From the NCBI GenBank assembly GCA_009731375.1, contig BJOX01000206.1:528437-592436 (forward strand): DNA of 64,000 nucleotides, written 5' to 3'. The position numbers were made by a program, and so were the translations under genes. The stretch is from Paulinella micropora. Taxonomy: Eukaryota; Cercozoa; Imbricatea; Euglyphida. The notes under the pieces were generated by a model. The model was not told where the DNA came from. It searched no databases and worked only from the letters and a program-made list of their open reading frames with translations. Shown in pieces: positions 43,900 to 52,789 of this stretch (within the stretch, counting starts at the first letter, position 1; the number at the start of each line of letters is the position of its first letter).

Positions 43900-44881
43900 A
43901 TGAGCTACTGCTTTCTGTGGAGGTCGCATTCTAGCGGCACAGCTTTCCGTCGGGCGCTGGACTCACTGAGCCCGCTTCTGCTGGAGGCTCGTGTCGAAGC
44001 CACGGTCGACAAGCTCGTCCTGTGCAGTGCGGCCGACGGGCTGGTTGCCCAGTTTGTGGTGCCCTTTCTGGGCGCTGCAAACGGCGACTATGTCTCGCTC
44101 AGTGGCAACTCGTCCAAATGCGTGTTTTCGCTCGATCTGAAAGAAATTCAGTGCTGGCTGAGCACGTTTCGCGAGGGCATGACACTCGAGCTGTCCGTCG
44201 CGCTCGACAACAGGCTCTGTGTGAAATTTTACAATGAAGCCAAATCTTTCGAACATTACAGCGACCTGACATCGCTGCTCGTGTCCCAAGAAGCGGCTTT
44301 TCTACCAACGACTCAGTGGACTGATGTCGACCGTCTAGTTAGTTGAAGTTAGCGGCCCTGCCCTTAATGCCGTGGTGCGCCATCATTCTAAATCCAATTC
44401 GCATTGCCGTCTGTTCGTGGAAGGGGACAGGCTCTGTACCGAATCCTCGCTGCGGGCAGTGGACGCAAGTCGGCTGGCACGCACTTCGCTTGGCGGCATC
44501 GCTCTGTTGGCAGAGGACAAGGAATCGCTCTTGCGTGCGGACCTGTCAAAGACACCTGCCGAGTGCGACTGTGTCTACTCACTCGAAACGTGCAAAAAGG
44601 TGCTCAAGTCATGCGCCTTTCAGGAGAAAAAGACGGGCCGAGTCTTGGTCGGCGCTGCGCCGAATGTGCTGCACCTCGTCTTCAAACGGGAGGGCGGTCC
44701 GTGGCTCAAGTACGCGATTTTGGCCGACACCGAGGGACCACCGCCTCCCCTGCCTGCGCTGGCGCCGCTCGCCCTGACCACCGACGGCGCCGCCGAGGAG
44801 GAAGAACAGCGCAAGGTGGTCAAGAGGAAGAAGAAGAAGAACACGAAGCGGAAGAGAGACGAATCCCAGGCAGGCGCTTAA
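43900..44881 (+). CDS. PCNA-like sliding clamp, one frameshift, basic C-terminal tail
   Basis: ATG 43900. The N-terminal half (FRRALDSLSPLLLEA, LDLKEIQCWLSTF, GMTLELSVALDNRLCVKFY) follows the PCNA fold order. The frame stops at 44346, but the C-terminal half continues one frame over (VSGPALNAVVRHHS, LYSLETCKKVL-like helix, GGPWLKYAILADTE) to 44881, so one base is out of place near 44345. The clamp encircles DNA and tethers polymerase. After the clamp there is an unusual extension of about 50 residues, acidic then strongly basic (KRKKKKNTKRKR), a likely nuclear localisation signal. The 3' end overlaps the convergent zinc-finger gene by about 60 nt. Confidence 0.75.
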
Positions 44882-45296
44882 GCCTTCTCAGCATGTACTT
44901 TTTACCAGCGAGCTTACTAATAAACGTCTTTTGTGTTTCCTTTCTGTGCACTGGCACGTACCAATTAGTCACCCGGCCCACGGCCCTGAAAGCCGAGATG
45001 TCCAGAGGTCCTCCATAATCCACAAGCTCATGGCGCGGCGGCGCCGGTTGAACTAGCTGCTTGTGCAGATTGACTCTTAGAAACGAGTGCAAGAGGTCCA
45101 TTGATCGTGAACGGATCGTCTCGGCAATCCCGTATTCTGCGAAGGCCGCTGCACAACTGATACTACAAAAATGACCCCAGACGAACAATTCTTCGTCTGC
45201 GTGGGCTATCGGCAAGCCATACCACTTGCCGTCATCCCGCTCGCAGCCGTACGAGCAGTGCAGACATTTGCCCTTGTAAACTTCTGTGCCATCCAT
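44820..45296 (-). CDS. VLTF2-like late transcription factor (FCS-type zinc finger)
   Basis: 158 residues from ATG 45296. Contains a CLHCSYGC pair early, then GHFCSISCAAAF, the FCS zinc-finger signature, followed by PPRHELVDYGGPLDISAFR. The order Cys pair, FCS..C, then a Pro-x-R..L..GG..-x-I-x-FR segment is typical of the poxvirus A1/VLTF2-related late transactivators found in many nucleocytoplasmic large DNA viruses. The poly-Ser C-terminus lies opposite the Lys/Arg tail of the PCNA gene and may not be functional. It lies next to the VLTF3-like gene, giving a late-transcription pair. Confidence 0.65.
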   Translation of the reverse strand: MDGTEVYKGKCLHCSYGCERDDGKWYGLPIAHADEELFVWGHFCSISCAAAFAEYGIAETIRSRSMDLLHSFLRVNLHKQLVQPAPPRHELVDYGGPLDISAFRAVGRVTNWYVPVHRKETQKTFISKLAGKKYMLRRLKRLPGIRLSSASCSSSSSS

Positions 45297-45420
45297 CTTT
45301 TTTGTGTGTGTGTCACTGGCAACTCCTCCTTTCCCTTGTGTTTCAAATCTCGAATCTTAAACGCTCGCGGTTCAAGATCTGTTGCATTTCTTTCTCGCTA
45401 GCCGGCCGTCATTTTTGTAC

Positions 45421-46322
45421 ATGTCCTGTGAACATGTCTGGACCTTCAGCTTAGCAACAACCGGTACGTACTGCTCCAAGTGCGGCCTGGTCAAGACAGA
45501 GCACGAGCTGTACAGGTCGCAATGCTGGCTAGTCAACGGCCAGATGCCCCGAGAGCAATCGGCCCCTCCCAGACATGTCGGCTACACGAGACTGAGCAGG
45601 TTCAGACAGATCACGCGCGAGACATTCAACCTGCGAGGTGTGAATCAATCTGCGTCGTGTGTCAGCCCGGCCTTGTTAGCACAGGCGAGGCGCCTGGTCC
45701 ACAAGTGGCGGGCACAGAGCCCGACGCCCGCTCGCCTCGCGTACATCTGGCGCCGAGAGAAGCTAGGCACTTTAACCATCGACAAGGCCAGCCAGCTGTG
45801 CCACCTGCTCGGCTGCGGCCGGAGCCGGCGGGAACCGAGCCAAGAGACGCTAGAGGAGTTGCAACGCCTCTTCAAAAAAGTCGACGCCTGCTGGCCCAGA
45901 GTACTGAAGAAGCTGAGGGAGCGGTATGGGTGGGAGATAAGGTCGCTTTCTTGCTCTGTTTTCTTTTCATGTCTGTCTTTCTTTTTAGATGTTTCGTGAG
46001 TTATCAGACGTTGCTGAGGGCTTTCCTGCTGCTGCTGGGCGAGCAAGAGCTAGCTTTGCAAGTGCCGGAGCTGAAGCAGTTAGAGAGCCGCCACCGCGCC
46101 AACGCCATGTTCGCTCTGGTGTGCGAAGAACAAGGCTGGGATTTCATCCCCTTGACTGGTTCACTGAACGCAAGCGGCCGCGCAAGGCCGCTCGCGAGCC
46201 ATCTTTTGTCTGGCCCGCACGCCAAGAAGAAGAAAAAGAAAAAGAAAAAAAAGAAAAAGACGCCGGCCGCGGGTGTTGTGGCTATTGCTGAAAAAACAAA
46301 TCTTGTATCATCTAGTCATTAA
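45421..46322 (+). CDS. VLTF3-like late transcription factor, spliced
   Basis: Two exons, 45421-45941 and 45989-46322, with a 47-nt intron (GTCGCT...TTTTTAG). Splicing gives 855 nt, exactly 285 codons. The N-terminus has a zinc-ribbon-like pattern (CEHVWTF, then CSKCG). The C-terminal domain after the splice contains FVSYQTLLRAFLLLLGE, PELKQLESR and CEEQGWDFIP, the conserved pattern of the poxvirus VLTF3 family shared by nucleocytoplasmic viruses, which drives late gene transcription. The protein ends in a long Lys run. The conserved domain is split by the intron, so an unspliced reading would lose it. The neighbouring minus-strand gene is VLTF2-like. Confidence 0.82.
45942..45988 (+). other. 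47-nt spliceosomal-type intron in the VLTF3-like gene
   Basis: GT at 45942-45943, a pyrimidine-rich 3' half and AG at 45987-45988. The exon junction completes an Arg codon (AG + A) and joins two frames that together form the VLTF3 domain. It shares the word CATGTCTG with the recombinase intron. Confidence 0.8.
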
Positions 46323-46336
46323 AGAGGAAGAAGACC

Positions 46337-48699
46337 ATGGTGAAATGGGTCGCGAGTGGCCGGCTTGGCGCGGAGCCCAGCCACCTCAAAGTGGTAACCA
46401 TGAGCGATGCCCCGCCCCAGCAGGTGGTTGACGCCTTTAACAACACCACACTACAAGAAATCCGTGACGGCCAGAAGCCGGTGCCGGTCTGGGAACGCCT
46501 GCCGCTCAAGACGAAAATGAGCCCGCAGGAGTGGGCGGACCTACGAGACAACTTTGTGGCCGCGCTGGATCTCCTCCGTTCTTACCGGGACGAGGTGCTG
46601 GACAGGGCGCACCTGTACTCGCTCGGGGTCGACCCCGCCCGTCACGCCGCCTCGCCTGTTCTGGCCCAAGTCATCAAGTCGCGCAAGGGCCACTGGAGCG
46701 AATTCATGGTGAAAGAAGACGGGGAGCTCGACGACGTCCTGTACGCGTACAAACGGTTCAAGGACAGCGGGCTGGACCAAGAAAATCTGGTTTCGTGCCA
46801 TCACGCGGGCAAAGTGGACTTTGTCATTGTAGAGAAGCCAGGGGGCGGCCTGCTGTTCCCTAGCAGCTCCGCCGACCTGGCCAAGGGCAGAAACACGACC
46901 CTTCGCAAGCTCCTGTTCGGCGACGAGGACGGCTGGGTGAAGTTGGGGTTACCGAATCTCAGCGCCGGGCCGTTCACCAAGTGTCTGCTTGCTTATTGCA
47001 TGACCTTTCTGCGGCTTCGCAAAGACGTGGACCAGTTTGTGAGTTTCGTGAATGACCTGGTCGATGCTACCAAGCCCAACCTCTCCGCGAGAGGACAAGA
47101 TTACGGCCTTTTCCGGAGCAACTGGTTGATCCTAGCCATCCAGCGACAGAGCCAGAAGGGCAAGGAACAGCCCTCGCGTTGTGTCTGGGGCGAGGACTTC
47201 GTGGTCAAGTGGTTTACGGAAGGGACGCTTTTTCGTGACAGGGACGCGAGTTCGGAAGGAGTTCAGCAGACCGGCAAGAAATTGATGAAGAACCTCAAGA
47301 AGAGGCACGTGCTCTACTTGGACCCCTGGTGCGCGTTCTTGGACGAGCTCTACCGAGCCATGCTCGCGGAGGCAGATTGCTTCGAGGACCCGGAAGCCAA
47401 GCGCGCCAACGACGGCCCCTTTGCGCCCAGCGAGAGACACCCGCTGTGGGCCCTGCAGTCCTTTCTGTTGCTGTCTATCCTCGGGTGCAGAATGTCCGAG
47501 CTGTGGCGCTTTAGCGAATTTGGCCCGGTGGAGGACGACCAGTATATGACGTTTACGGAGATTGGCCGCCAAAAGCATGTCTTGCAGCACAGGTAATATA
47601 CCTAATCTATATACTCGTCTGAACATGTCTGATTTGTCTTAGGGCGGCGAAAAAAGGCGCAGACCCCCTCAAAGACCCGGACGACCAGAGCGATTACCAA
47701 GACTCTATCTATGTCGGCAAACCCATCGCCCTGCCCACGGCCTCGGCGACCGGTGTACTGAGGATCTGGCGCCACCTGATCTTTGGCACAGAGAACCATT
47801 TTAAGCACCGGGCCAAGATGGCGCCGGGCGCTAGCATGCTGCTGAAAGGCGACAGGCCCAAGTCCGATTACCTGAGCTGGACCTCGCACCGGGCAGAGAT
47901 CCTGGCGGAAGAGGACGACCAGCCCATTGCCATGCCACCGACGAAGAAGATGAAGGTCAGCACGCTGCCGTGGATGCAAAGTCTGGTGGTTGCGGGCCAC
48001 AAGAAGAACATCGACAGGCCCAGCCAAGTGATGCCCAACAGCGAAGTGGGCGCGGCCCTGAAAGGTGGCGGCTTTAAGAATACGTTCGAAGACCTGGCAC
48101 ACCTCTACCAAGAGCGCTCCAAGAGCGAGTTCCGCATTTCCCGCCCTCACCTGTTGCGTGCCATCTACGCCAATGTGGCCTGGGAGCTCTACGGAAACCA
48201 TTCGCTCGTGGCCCGGCCGGTGTTTTTTAGCAGGGTTTTAGGCCACACGCTCGAGTACGAAAACAAGGACGAAGGACTCAGCAATCTCAAGACGCAGATG
48301 TTCTACGACAAGGTGAAAGTGATGAGCAAGGCGGCGCCGTCCCTGCACGAGCCGGACTTGGTGAAGATTGTGCAAGCCATTGTGCAACAGGGCGAAAGGC
48401 TGGCCTCGGACTACGCACGGGTCCTGGGTGACTTTAAATACGTCATCCCGCCCACACTTAAACAGCTGCCCCGTGAGACCAGAGCCGAACGGTTACGCCG
48501 ACAAGCCGTAGAATTTTTCGCGGCACATTTGCAACACACTGCCAACGAACTGCGCCGGCCCAGCTTTTGGCGCGGAACGCTCGATTCCATTTTTTCCGTG
48601 AAGGCTTCCTACCGCTTCGCTAGTCATGCCGCTGCGGCCCTTGATACGGCTGATCCTACACCAGCCGCTCGGATCACGCGGTTTATGCAATTGTGCTAA
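46337..48699 (+). CDS. Tyrosine recombinase, spliced
   Basis: Exons 46337-47592 and 47643-48699; removal of the 50-nt intron leaves 2,313 nt, exactly 771 codons. The start may instead be ATG 46400 (MSDAPPQQVVD). Catalytic pattern of tyrosine site-specific recombinases: the first Arg in LGCRMSELWRF, then HLLR in ISRPHLLRAIYANV, His in RVLGHTLEY, and a downstream Tyr in TQMFYDKV. These enzymes cut and rejoin DNA and would mediate integration or resolution of the element. The protein is long (about 770 residues), with a large N-terminal region. The intron falls between the first Arg and the rest of the catalytic domain. Comparable recombinases occur in polinton-like viruses and cryptons. Confidence 0.8.
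47593..47642 (+). other. 50-nt spliceosomal-type intron in the recombinase gene
   Basis: CAG before GTAATA at 47593 and TTAG at 47642. The exon junction makes an AGG codon and restores the frame with no other change. Shares CATGTCTG with the VLTF3 intron, at similar distance from the 3' end. Confidence 0.85.
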
Positions 48700-48808
48700 G
48701 AGTTGCAAGAATTAAAAGCTCATAATTAGACTTTTATTGAAAGTCGAAAGTGAAAAGCAAGCAAGGTCGAATCCCTGGCAAATTTTTTTGGCCGTGCCGC
48801 TAATTACG

Positions 48809-49372
48809 ATGAGCCACGACAAACCGTGCCGAGTGGCACCTGACGGGAAAATTTCGCTGATCGATTTTGCCGGGAAAACGTTTCCTTTTTTGACTCCTAG
48901 CCGTTGCGCGGAACGAATTCGCAGGCACCTTGAGCTACACCCCTATCGCGTAACCAACGGTCACATTTCGAAATTCAAATTCCCGAAACAGCGCGGCCAG
49001 CGCTGTGGTACGTGGGTCTGCGCGCCCGAAATAGCAGTCGAGGTCATGGGCCAGTTCGCGACTGACTGGGGCGCCCGCTCACGGCGATGGGCACCGGCTA
49101 GGGTCAGTGACCAGCCCCTTGTACCAAGCGTCGCCGCTGTCGTGAGCGATCTGCAATGCGTCCGCGACGGATTTGCATCCCTTGCTGAGCTCGCTCCAGA
49201 CACAACAAGCGCGTTCCAGCCTGGACTGGACGAGACAGTTGGTGCAGTTGCCGTTACCGAAGAAGAGACAATGCCTCCTTTCGAGCTCCTGACCCCTGTT
49301 CTGACTTACGAAGAACAGGACAGGCAAGAAGAAAATGAACTTGGCAGCTTCCCAGAGCATTTCGCTTTTTAA
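48809..49372 (+). CDS. Hypothetical protein, possible DNA-binding domain
   Basis: 187 residues from ATG 48809 (MSHDKPCRVAPDG); an open frame reaches back to 48737 without an ATG. The first 90 residues (ISLIDFAGKTFPFL, RRHLELHPYRVTNGHI, WVCAPEIAVEVMGQF) loosely recall a KilA-N-like DNA-binding fold, which ends in a similar order of strands and a helix; this is weak. The C-terminal half is acidic and low in complexity. Single intact frame. Confidence 0.55.
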   Translation: MSHDKPCRVAPDGKISLIDFAGKTFPFLTPSRCAERIRRHLELHPYRVTNGHISKFKFPKQRGQRCGTWVCAPEIAVEVMGQFATDWGARSRRWAPARVSDQPLVPSVAAVVSDLQCVRDGFASLAELAPDTTSAFQPGLDETVGAVAVTEEETMPPFELLTPVLTYEEQDRQEENELGSFPEHFAF

Positions 49373-49396
49373 TTAAAAAGATTGGTAGAAGAAGAT

Positions 49397-49975
49397 TTAA
49401 AAATCCGTAATGTACAGCGCCTTGTTGAAACGAGGCAGAAAACGGGCCGCTGTCTCCTCGGCTCCTGCCAGCCACAGGTAAGTCGTCCACTTGCCAGCTT
49501 CCACCACCGGCCAGCCCGCGTCCTCGTATGCTTGCCGGAAGCGGTAAGCCGGTATATAGGCCACGGCTATGACTGGTTCGCGGGTGGTCTTGGGCACAGG
49601 GAAAGACGTCCGCCCCATGCGTCGACAGGCGGCAAAGGGCGTGATCAGACGGTGGCGGTTGTGATACACAAAGCAGTAGTTGCAGTAGCCTTCGATGGTC
49701 CTTCTCTGGCAGCAGTCGAAGCAAGTGTGCGCGCTCTTGCGCACCACGTCGCTGATGAGGCGCGGCAGCGACTTGGCGTTGAAGTTGAAGGTAGTGTTCA
49801 GGAACTTGTGCAAACCGGCCAGCTCTCCGTTCTGCACTTTGCGCCGTTTCCACCGGCCGCGCGCAAACCGGTCCGTGTGCGTTTTAAGGTAACGGATCGT
49901 GTGCGCGACCTCACCGACTCGGAGGTAAGACAGCACTTCTACCAGGAGATCAGCTGGTAACGCGGCCAATATCAT
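49397..49975 (-). CDS. F-box-like protein with a Cys-rich finger
   Basis: 192 residues from ATG 49975. The N-terminus ALPADLLVEVLSYLRVGE fits an F-box, which recruits SCF ubiquitin ligases in eukaryotic hosts. The middle has a compact Cys cluster (CFDCCQRRTIEGYCNYCF) likely to bind zinc. The C-terminal 90 residues (AVAYIPAYRFRQAYEDAGW) are unassigned. Viral F-box proteins usually redirect host ubiquitination; here that role is inferred from the short N-terminal match only. Stops 24 nt from the convergent 48809 gene. Confidence 0.55.
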   Translation of the reverse strand: MILAALPADLLVEVLSYLRVGEVAHTIRYLKTHTDRFARGRWKRRKVQNGELAGLHKFLNTTFNFNAKSLPRLISDVVRKSAHTCFDCCQRRTIEGYCNYCFVYHNRHRLITPFAACRRMGRTSFPVPKTTREPVIAVAYIPAYRFRQAYEDAGWPVVEAGKWTTYLWLAGAEETAARFLPRFNKALYITDF

Positions 49976-50083
49976 TTTTGACTGTTAGCTATAAGGGATA
50001 GAACTTTTTGCTTTTTTGGGGCAGCTGTGACCACCCTCCCCTTGATATTATGGGCCAAACGTGCCCCATCCCCTTTTCCCGCT

Positions 50084-51373
50084 TTAAGAGCTGTCGTAAC
50101 CGTTGGTGGGTGGACCGTTACCTATAACGTGTGGTAGCGACTTGACCGTGGTGCCGGCGTTGGTGTATATGAAATTGGGCTTGAACGGCGCAGCTTGCAG
50201 CTGGTTTTGCTGCGCAAACCGCTCTGCTGCCAACTTTTCGGCGTCCCGGGTTTGCTGGTCTAGCTTCTGGAGGATCTCCTTGTCGCGTTGGGCCATGGTC
50301 TTCCCGTCCTTTTTCAGGCGCTGTCTCGCGCGGTCGCCGTAAAATAACATGCGCTGCATCATTTCTCGCTCTTGGCGCGACATGCCCTTGAGCGAAGAAG
50401 GCAGCCAGCTCGGCGCGCGGTACGCCAGCTGTTTGAGGCGCTCCTGCTTCTGGATGTCCGCACGGGTCGGCGGCTTGGGCGGGTCAGGCCCGCGCAAAAT
50501 CACCTCGGCATCCGGCAGCGAAGCGGGCGCAAGCCAGGACTTGTAGTTGTACTCGAGCCGGTCGATGTGCTCGTGGTAAACCATTGCAGCATGCCGTGTC
50601 CCGACGTTGCGCTCATCCGTGCATTGAGCAAAGGGAGCCAAGAACTCCTTTTTCGGGAAAGGTTGGCCGAAATTCTCCCACAGGTTGGTAAGGGTCCGCT
50701 GCACTTTCGAGTTGAACATGATGCAATGACTGGTCTGTTCGCGCATAATGGGACTCACTGAGTTGCGGCCAGTCAAATATTGTACCGCAATAAATATGGT
50801 TATATTATAATGGCGGTATGAACCAAAAAAGTTCTGCATCCATCGATCTGTACTGTCTATGATCCCGACCAAATCATCAAACACGATGAAACTCGGCTCG
50901 AGGTACTTGTTGGCCAAAAACCTTTTTTTGAGGTTTTCAACGTAGTTCTGCAGGATGTCCATTCGGAACCCTTCGTAGATCTTGCAAAACTGCTCGCTCG
51001 CGAAATGGAAACTGTAGGACGCTTTGAATTTTGTACGAACCATGACCAGGCCGTACTGGAAGGGGTCTTTCTTGCGCGCGCACAGGCTGTACAGGAGCCA
51101 TTTCAGGAAATGAGTCTTGCCGCGTTCCGATTTGCCCACTAAAACGAACAATTGCCCTGCCCATTTTTCGCGCGGGTAGAAGACCTCGATGTTCCGCTTG
51201 AACTCGGTCGGCTGCAGCGGCTCTGCCGGCTGCTGCTTCTTCTTCTTCTTGCCCTTGTCTTTCTGCTTGTCGACATAGTCGAGTATCTTTTCCTCGATTG
51301 TCTTCTCGCCGAGCTGCTGTTCCGGCTCCGGCAGCCGTTCGACCGGGCCTTCTGGCTGCTGCTGCTGCATCAT
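50084..51373 (-). CDS. Genome-packaging ATPase (FtsK/HerA superfamily)
   Basis: 429 residues from ATG 51373. Walker A is GKSERGKTHF, Walker B is SFIVFDDLVGI, and a downstream FIAVQYLTGRN supplies the polar sensor residue. This is the A32-like/HerA packaging ATPase of double-jelly-roll viruses, which drives DNA into the capsid. The N-terminus has a Lys/Gln-rich segment and the C-terminus a long helical, Gln-rich extension of about 130 residues. Single intact frame. It is transcribed away from the capsid genes that start at 51408 and shares with them a 34-bp AT-rich spacer. Confidence 0.85.
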   Translation of the reverse strand: MMQQQQPEGPVERLPEPEQQLGEKTIEEKILDYVDKQKDKGKKKKKQQPAEPLQPTEFKRNIEVFYPREKWAGQLFVLVGKSERGKTHFLKWLLYSLCARKKDPFQYGLVMVRTKFKASYSFHFASEQFCKIYEGFRMDILQNYVENLKKRFLANKYLEPSFIVFDDLVGIIDSTDRWMQNFFGSYRHYNITIFIAVQYLTGRNSVSPIMREQTSHCIMFNSKVQRTLTNLWENFGQPFPKKEFLAPFAQCTDERNVGTRHAAMVYHEHIDRLEYNYKSWLAPASLPDAEVILRGPDPPKPPTRADIQKQERLKQLAYRAPSWLPSSLKGMSRQEREMMQRMLFYGDRARQRLKKDGKTMAQRDKEILQKLDQQTRDAEKLAAERFAQQNQLQAAPFKPNFIYTNAGTTVKSLPHVIGNGPPTNGYDSS

Positions 51374-51407
51374 TTTTTTAAAACTTCTCCTCGAATATTA
51401 AAAAAAG

Positions 51408-51548
51408 ATGACGCTGATCACCGACAGGACTCGCTTGCTGGTCAAGCAGGCCGACCCAGCCAAGGCGGCAGTGGAGGCCGCGCTGTCTGCCAAGAAGTCC
51501 AAAAAGGCGAAGAAGAAGCCAGCGGACGTTGTTAAGAAGGGCAAGTGA
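51408..51548 (+). CDS. Small basic protein (46 aa)
   Basis: ATG 51408 follows AAAAAAG. The peptide starts MTLITDRTRLLVKQAD and ends in a run of Lys and Ala (KKSKKAKKKPADVVKKGK). Predicted pI is very high, so nucleic-acid binding or genome condensation is plausible. Context (between packaging ATPase and structural genes, with typical spacing) supports it as a real gene. Confidence 0.55.
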   Translation: MTLITDRTRLLVKQADPAKAAVEAALSAKKSKKAKKKPADVVKKGK

Positions 51549-51591
51549 GATTTTTTAATTTTCGTTGCACAGATTTTGAACAGAAGGAAAC

Positions 51592-52747
51592 ATGAAGCCC
51601 TGGCGCAAGAGGCATGCCGGCCGTGCTTTTACCAGCGATGCGCCAGTTCCCTTCAAGAAGCAGCTCACCGGCTTTGTTGGCGGCGGGTCGGCCGAGATGG
51701 CGGCCAAGACCAGGGAAATAATGAAATATGCCAACCCACAGCTCTCGGCCGTGCTGGATGCGGTCGCGCCTGCTGCCTGGCTCGCCAATCCCCACCGCTC
51801 CGCCGCTGTCGGCGACTGGCACAGGCTCGTCAATCCCCACCGCCCCGCCGCTGTCGGCGACCGGCACAGGCCGGTCAATCCCCACCGCCCCGCCGCTACC
51901 GGCCGACACAGGCGCGAAGGCAGACATGAAAGCTGCCGCGGGTGCATCGACGCTGGACTCAATCGACTCGGAACAGAAGCTCTGGGAGCTGGCGTCCAGA
52001 ATGTCTGGCCGTCCAATCGAAGAGCTGAAAAAAGAAAAGGCGACAAACGCGATGCATGCTAAGTACGAAGAGCTGCGCCAAAAACGAGACGACGGGGTCA
52101 TAACAAAAGAGGAGTATTCCAGGCAGTTTAAGGAGGCGTACAAGGAATGGAGAAAAGAAATTATCAAGACGACTTCGGACCCGACAGAGGCGCTGATGCA
52201 GTCCATCAAGGCCGGCAAGAAGCTCAAGAAAGTCGACCAAAAGACACAAAAAGCGGCGCCNNNNNNNNNNGGCGGCTCCGACAGACCCACAAGACGCGAT
52301 TAATCAAGCGATCAAGGCGGGCGGCAAGCTTAAGAAAGTCGACGCAGCGGCGCACGCTGCTGCTAAAAAGGCAGCCGAAGAGAAAGAAAAGGCCGAGAAA
52401 CCCACGTGGNNNNNNNNNNAGCTGAGAAGCCCACGGTCATGGACCAGCTCAAGAAGGGCACTCAACTCAAGAAAGCAGACCTGAAGACACAAGAAGCTAT
52501 ACACCAAGTGGCAGCGTACCAAGCGAACAAGACTCCCAAACAAGAAGAGAAACTAAGGGCCTGGTCCCACAAGCTGGGCGAAGCGATAACCGAGCTTGAG
52601 GCACAGATCACGAAAGAGGAAGACCTTCACGGCAAGTCGGACGAGACAGAAGCCATAAGAAANNNNNNNNNNACGAGACGGAAGCCATAAGAAAAAAAAA
52701 TCAGGCTGGTGGCCAGGAAGAAGATCATAGACGAGGGGCTCAAGTGA
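51592..52747 (+). CDS. Proline-rich protein with three WH2-like actin-binding motifs, one frameshift and three 10-N gaps
   Basis: ATG 51592. After about 60 residues the reading must move one frame near 51770, into a Pro-rich tract with three near-identical repeats (IPTAPPLSATGTG). A helical region follows, then three motifs: ALMQSIKAGKKLKKVD (about 52192), AINQAIKAGGKLKKVD (about 52302) and VMDQLKKGTQLKKAD (about 52438). These fit the WH2 consensus L-x-x-I-x-x-G-x-x-L-K-K-V, which binds monomeric actin; tandem WH2 motifs plus Pro-rich tracts are the layout of actin nucleators. The gaps at 52261, 52410 and 52663 are flanked by similar sequence on both sides and look like unmerged overlaps. C-terminus probably ends at 52747, assuming one A too many in the A9 run at 52692-52700. 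Confidence 0.65.
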
Positions 52748-52789
52748 TGATGATTTTTTTTCCTGTCAGACTAAATTAAAAAAACCAGT

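Noticed and set aside
45421-45999. TFIIB homologue based on the N-terminal Cys pattern
   Set aside because: After splicing, the C-terminal domain fits VLTF3 far better and no cyclin repeats are seen.
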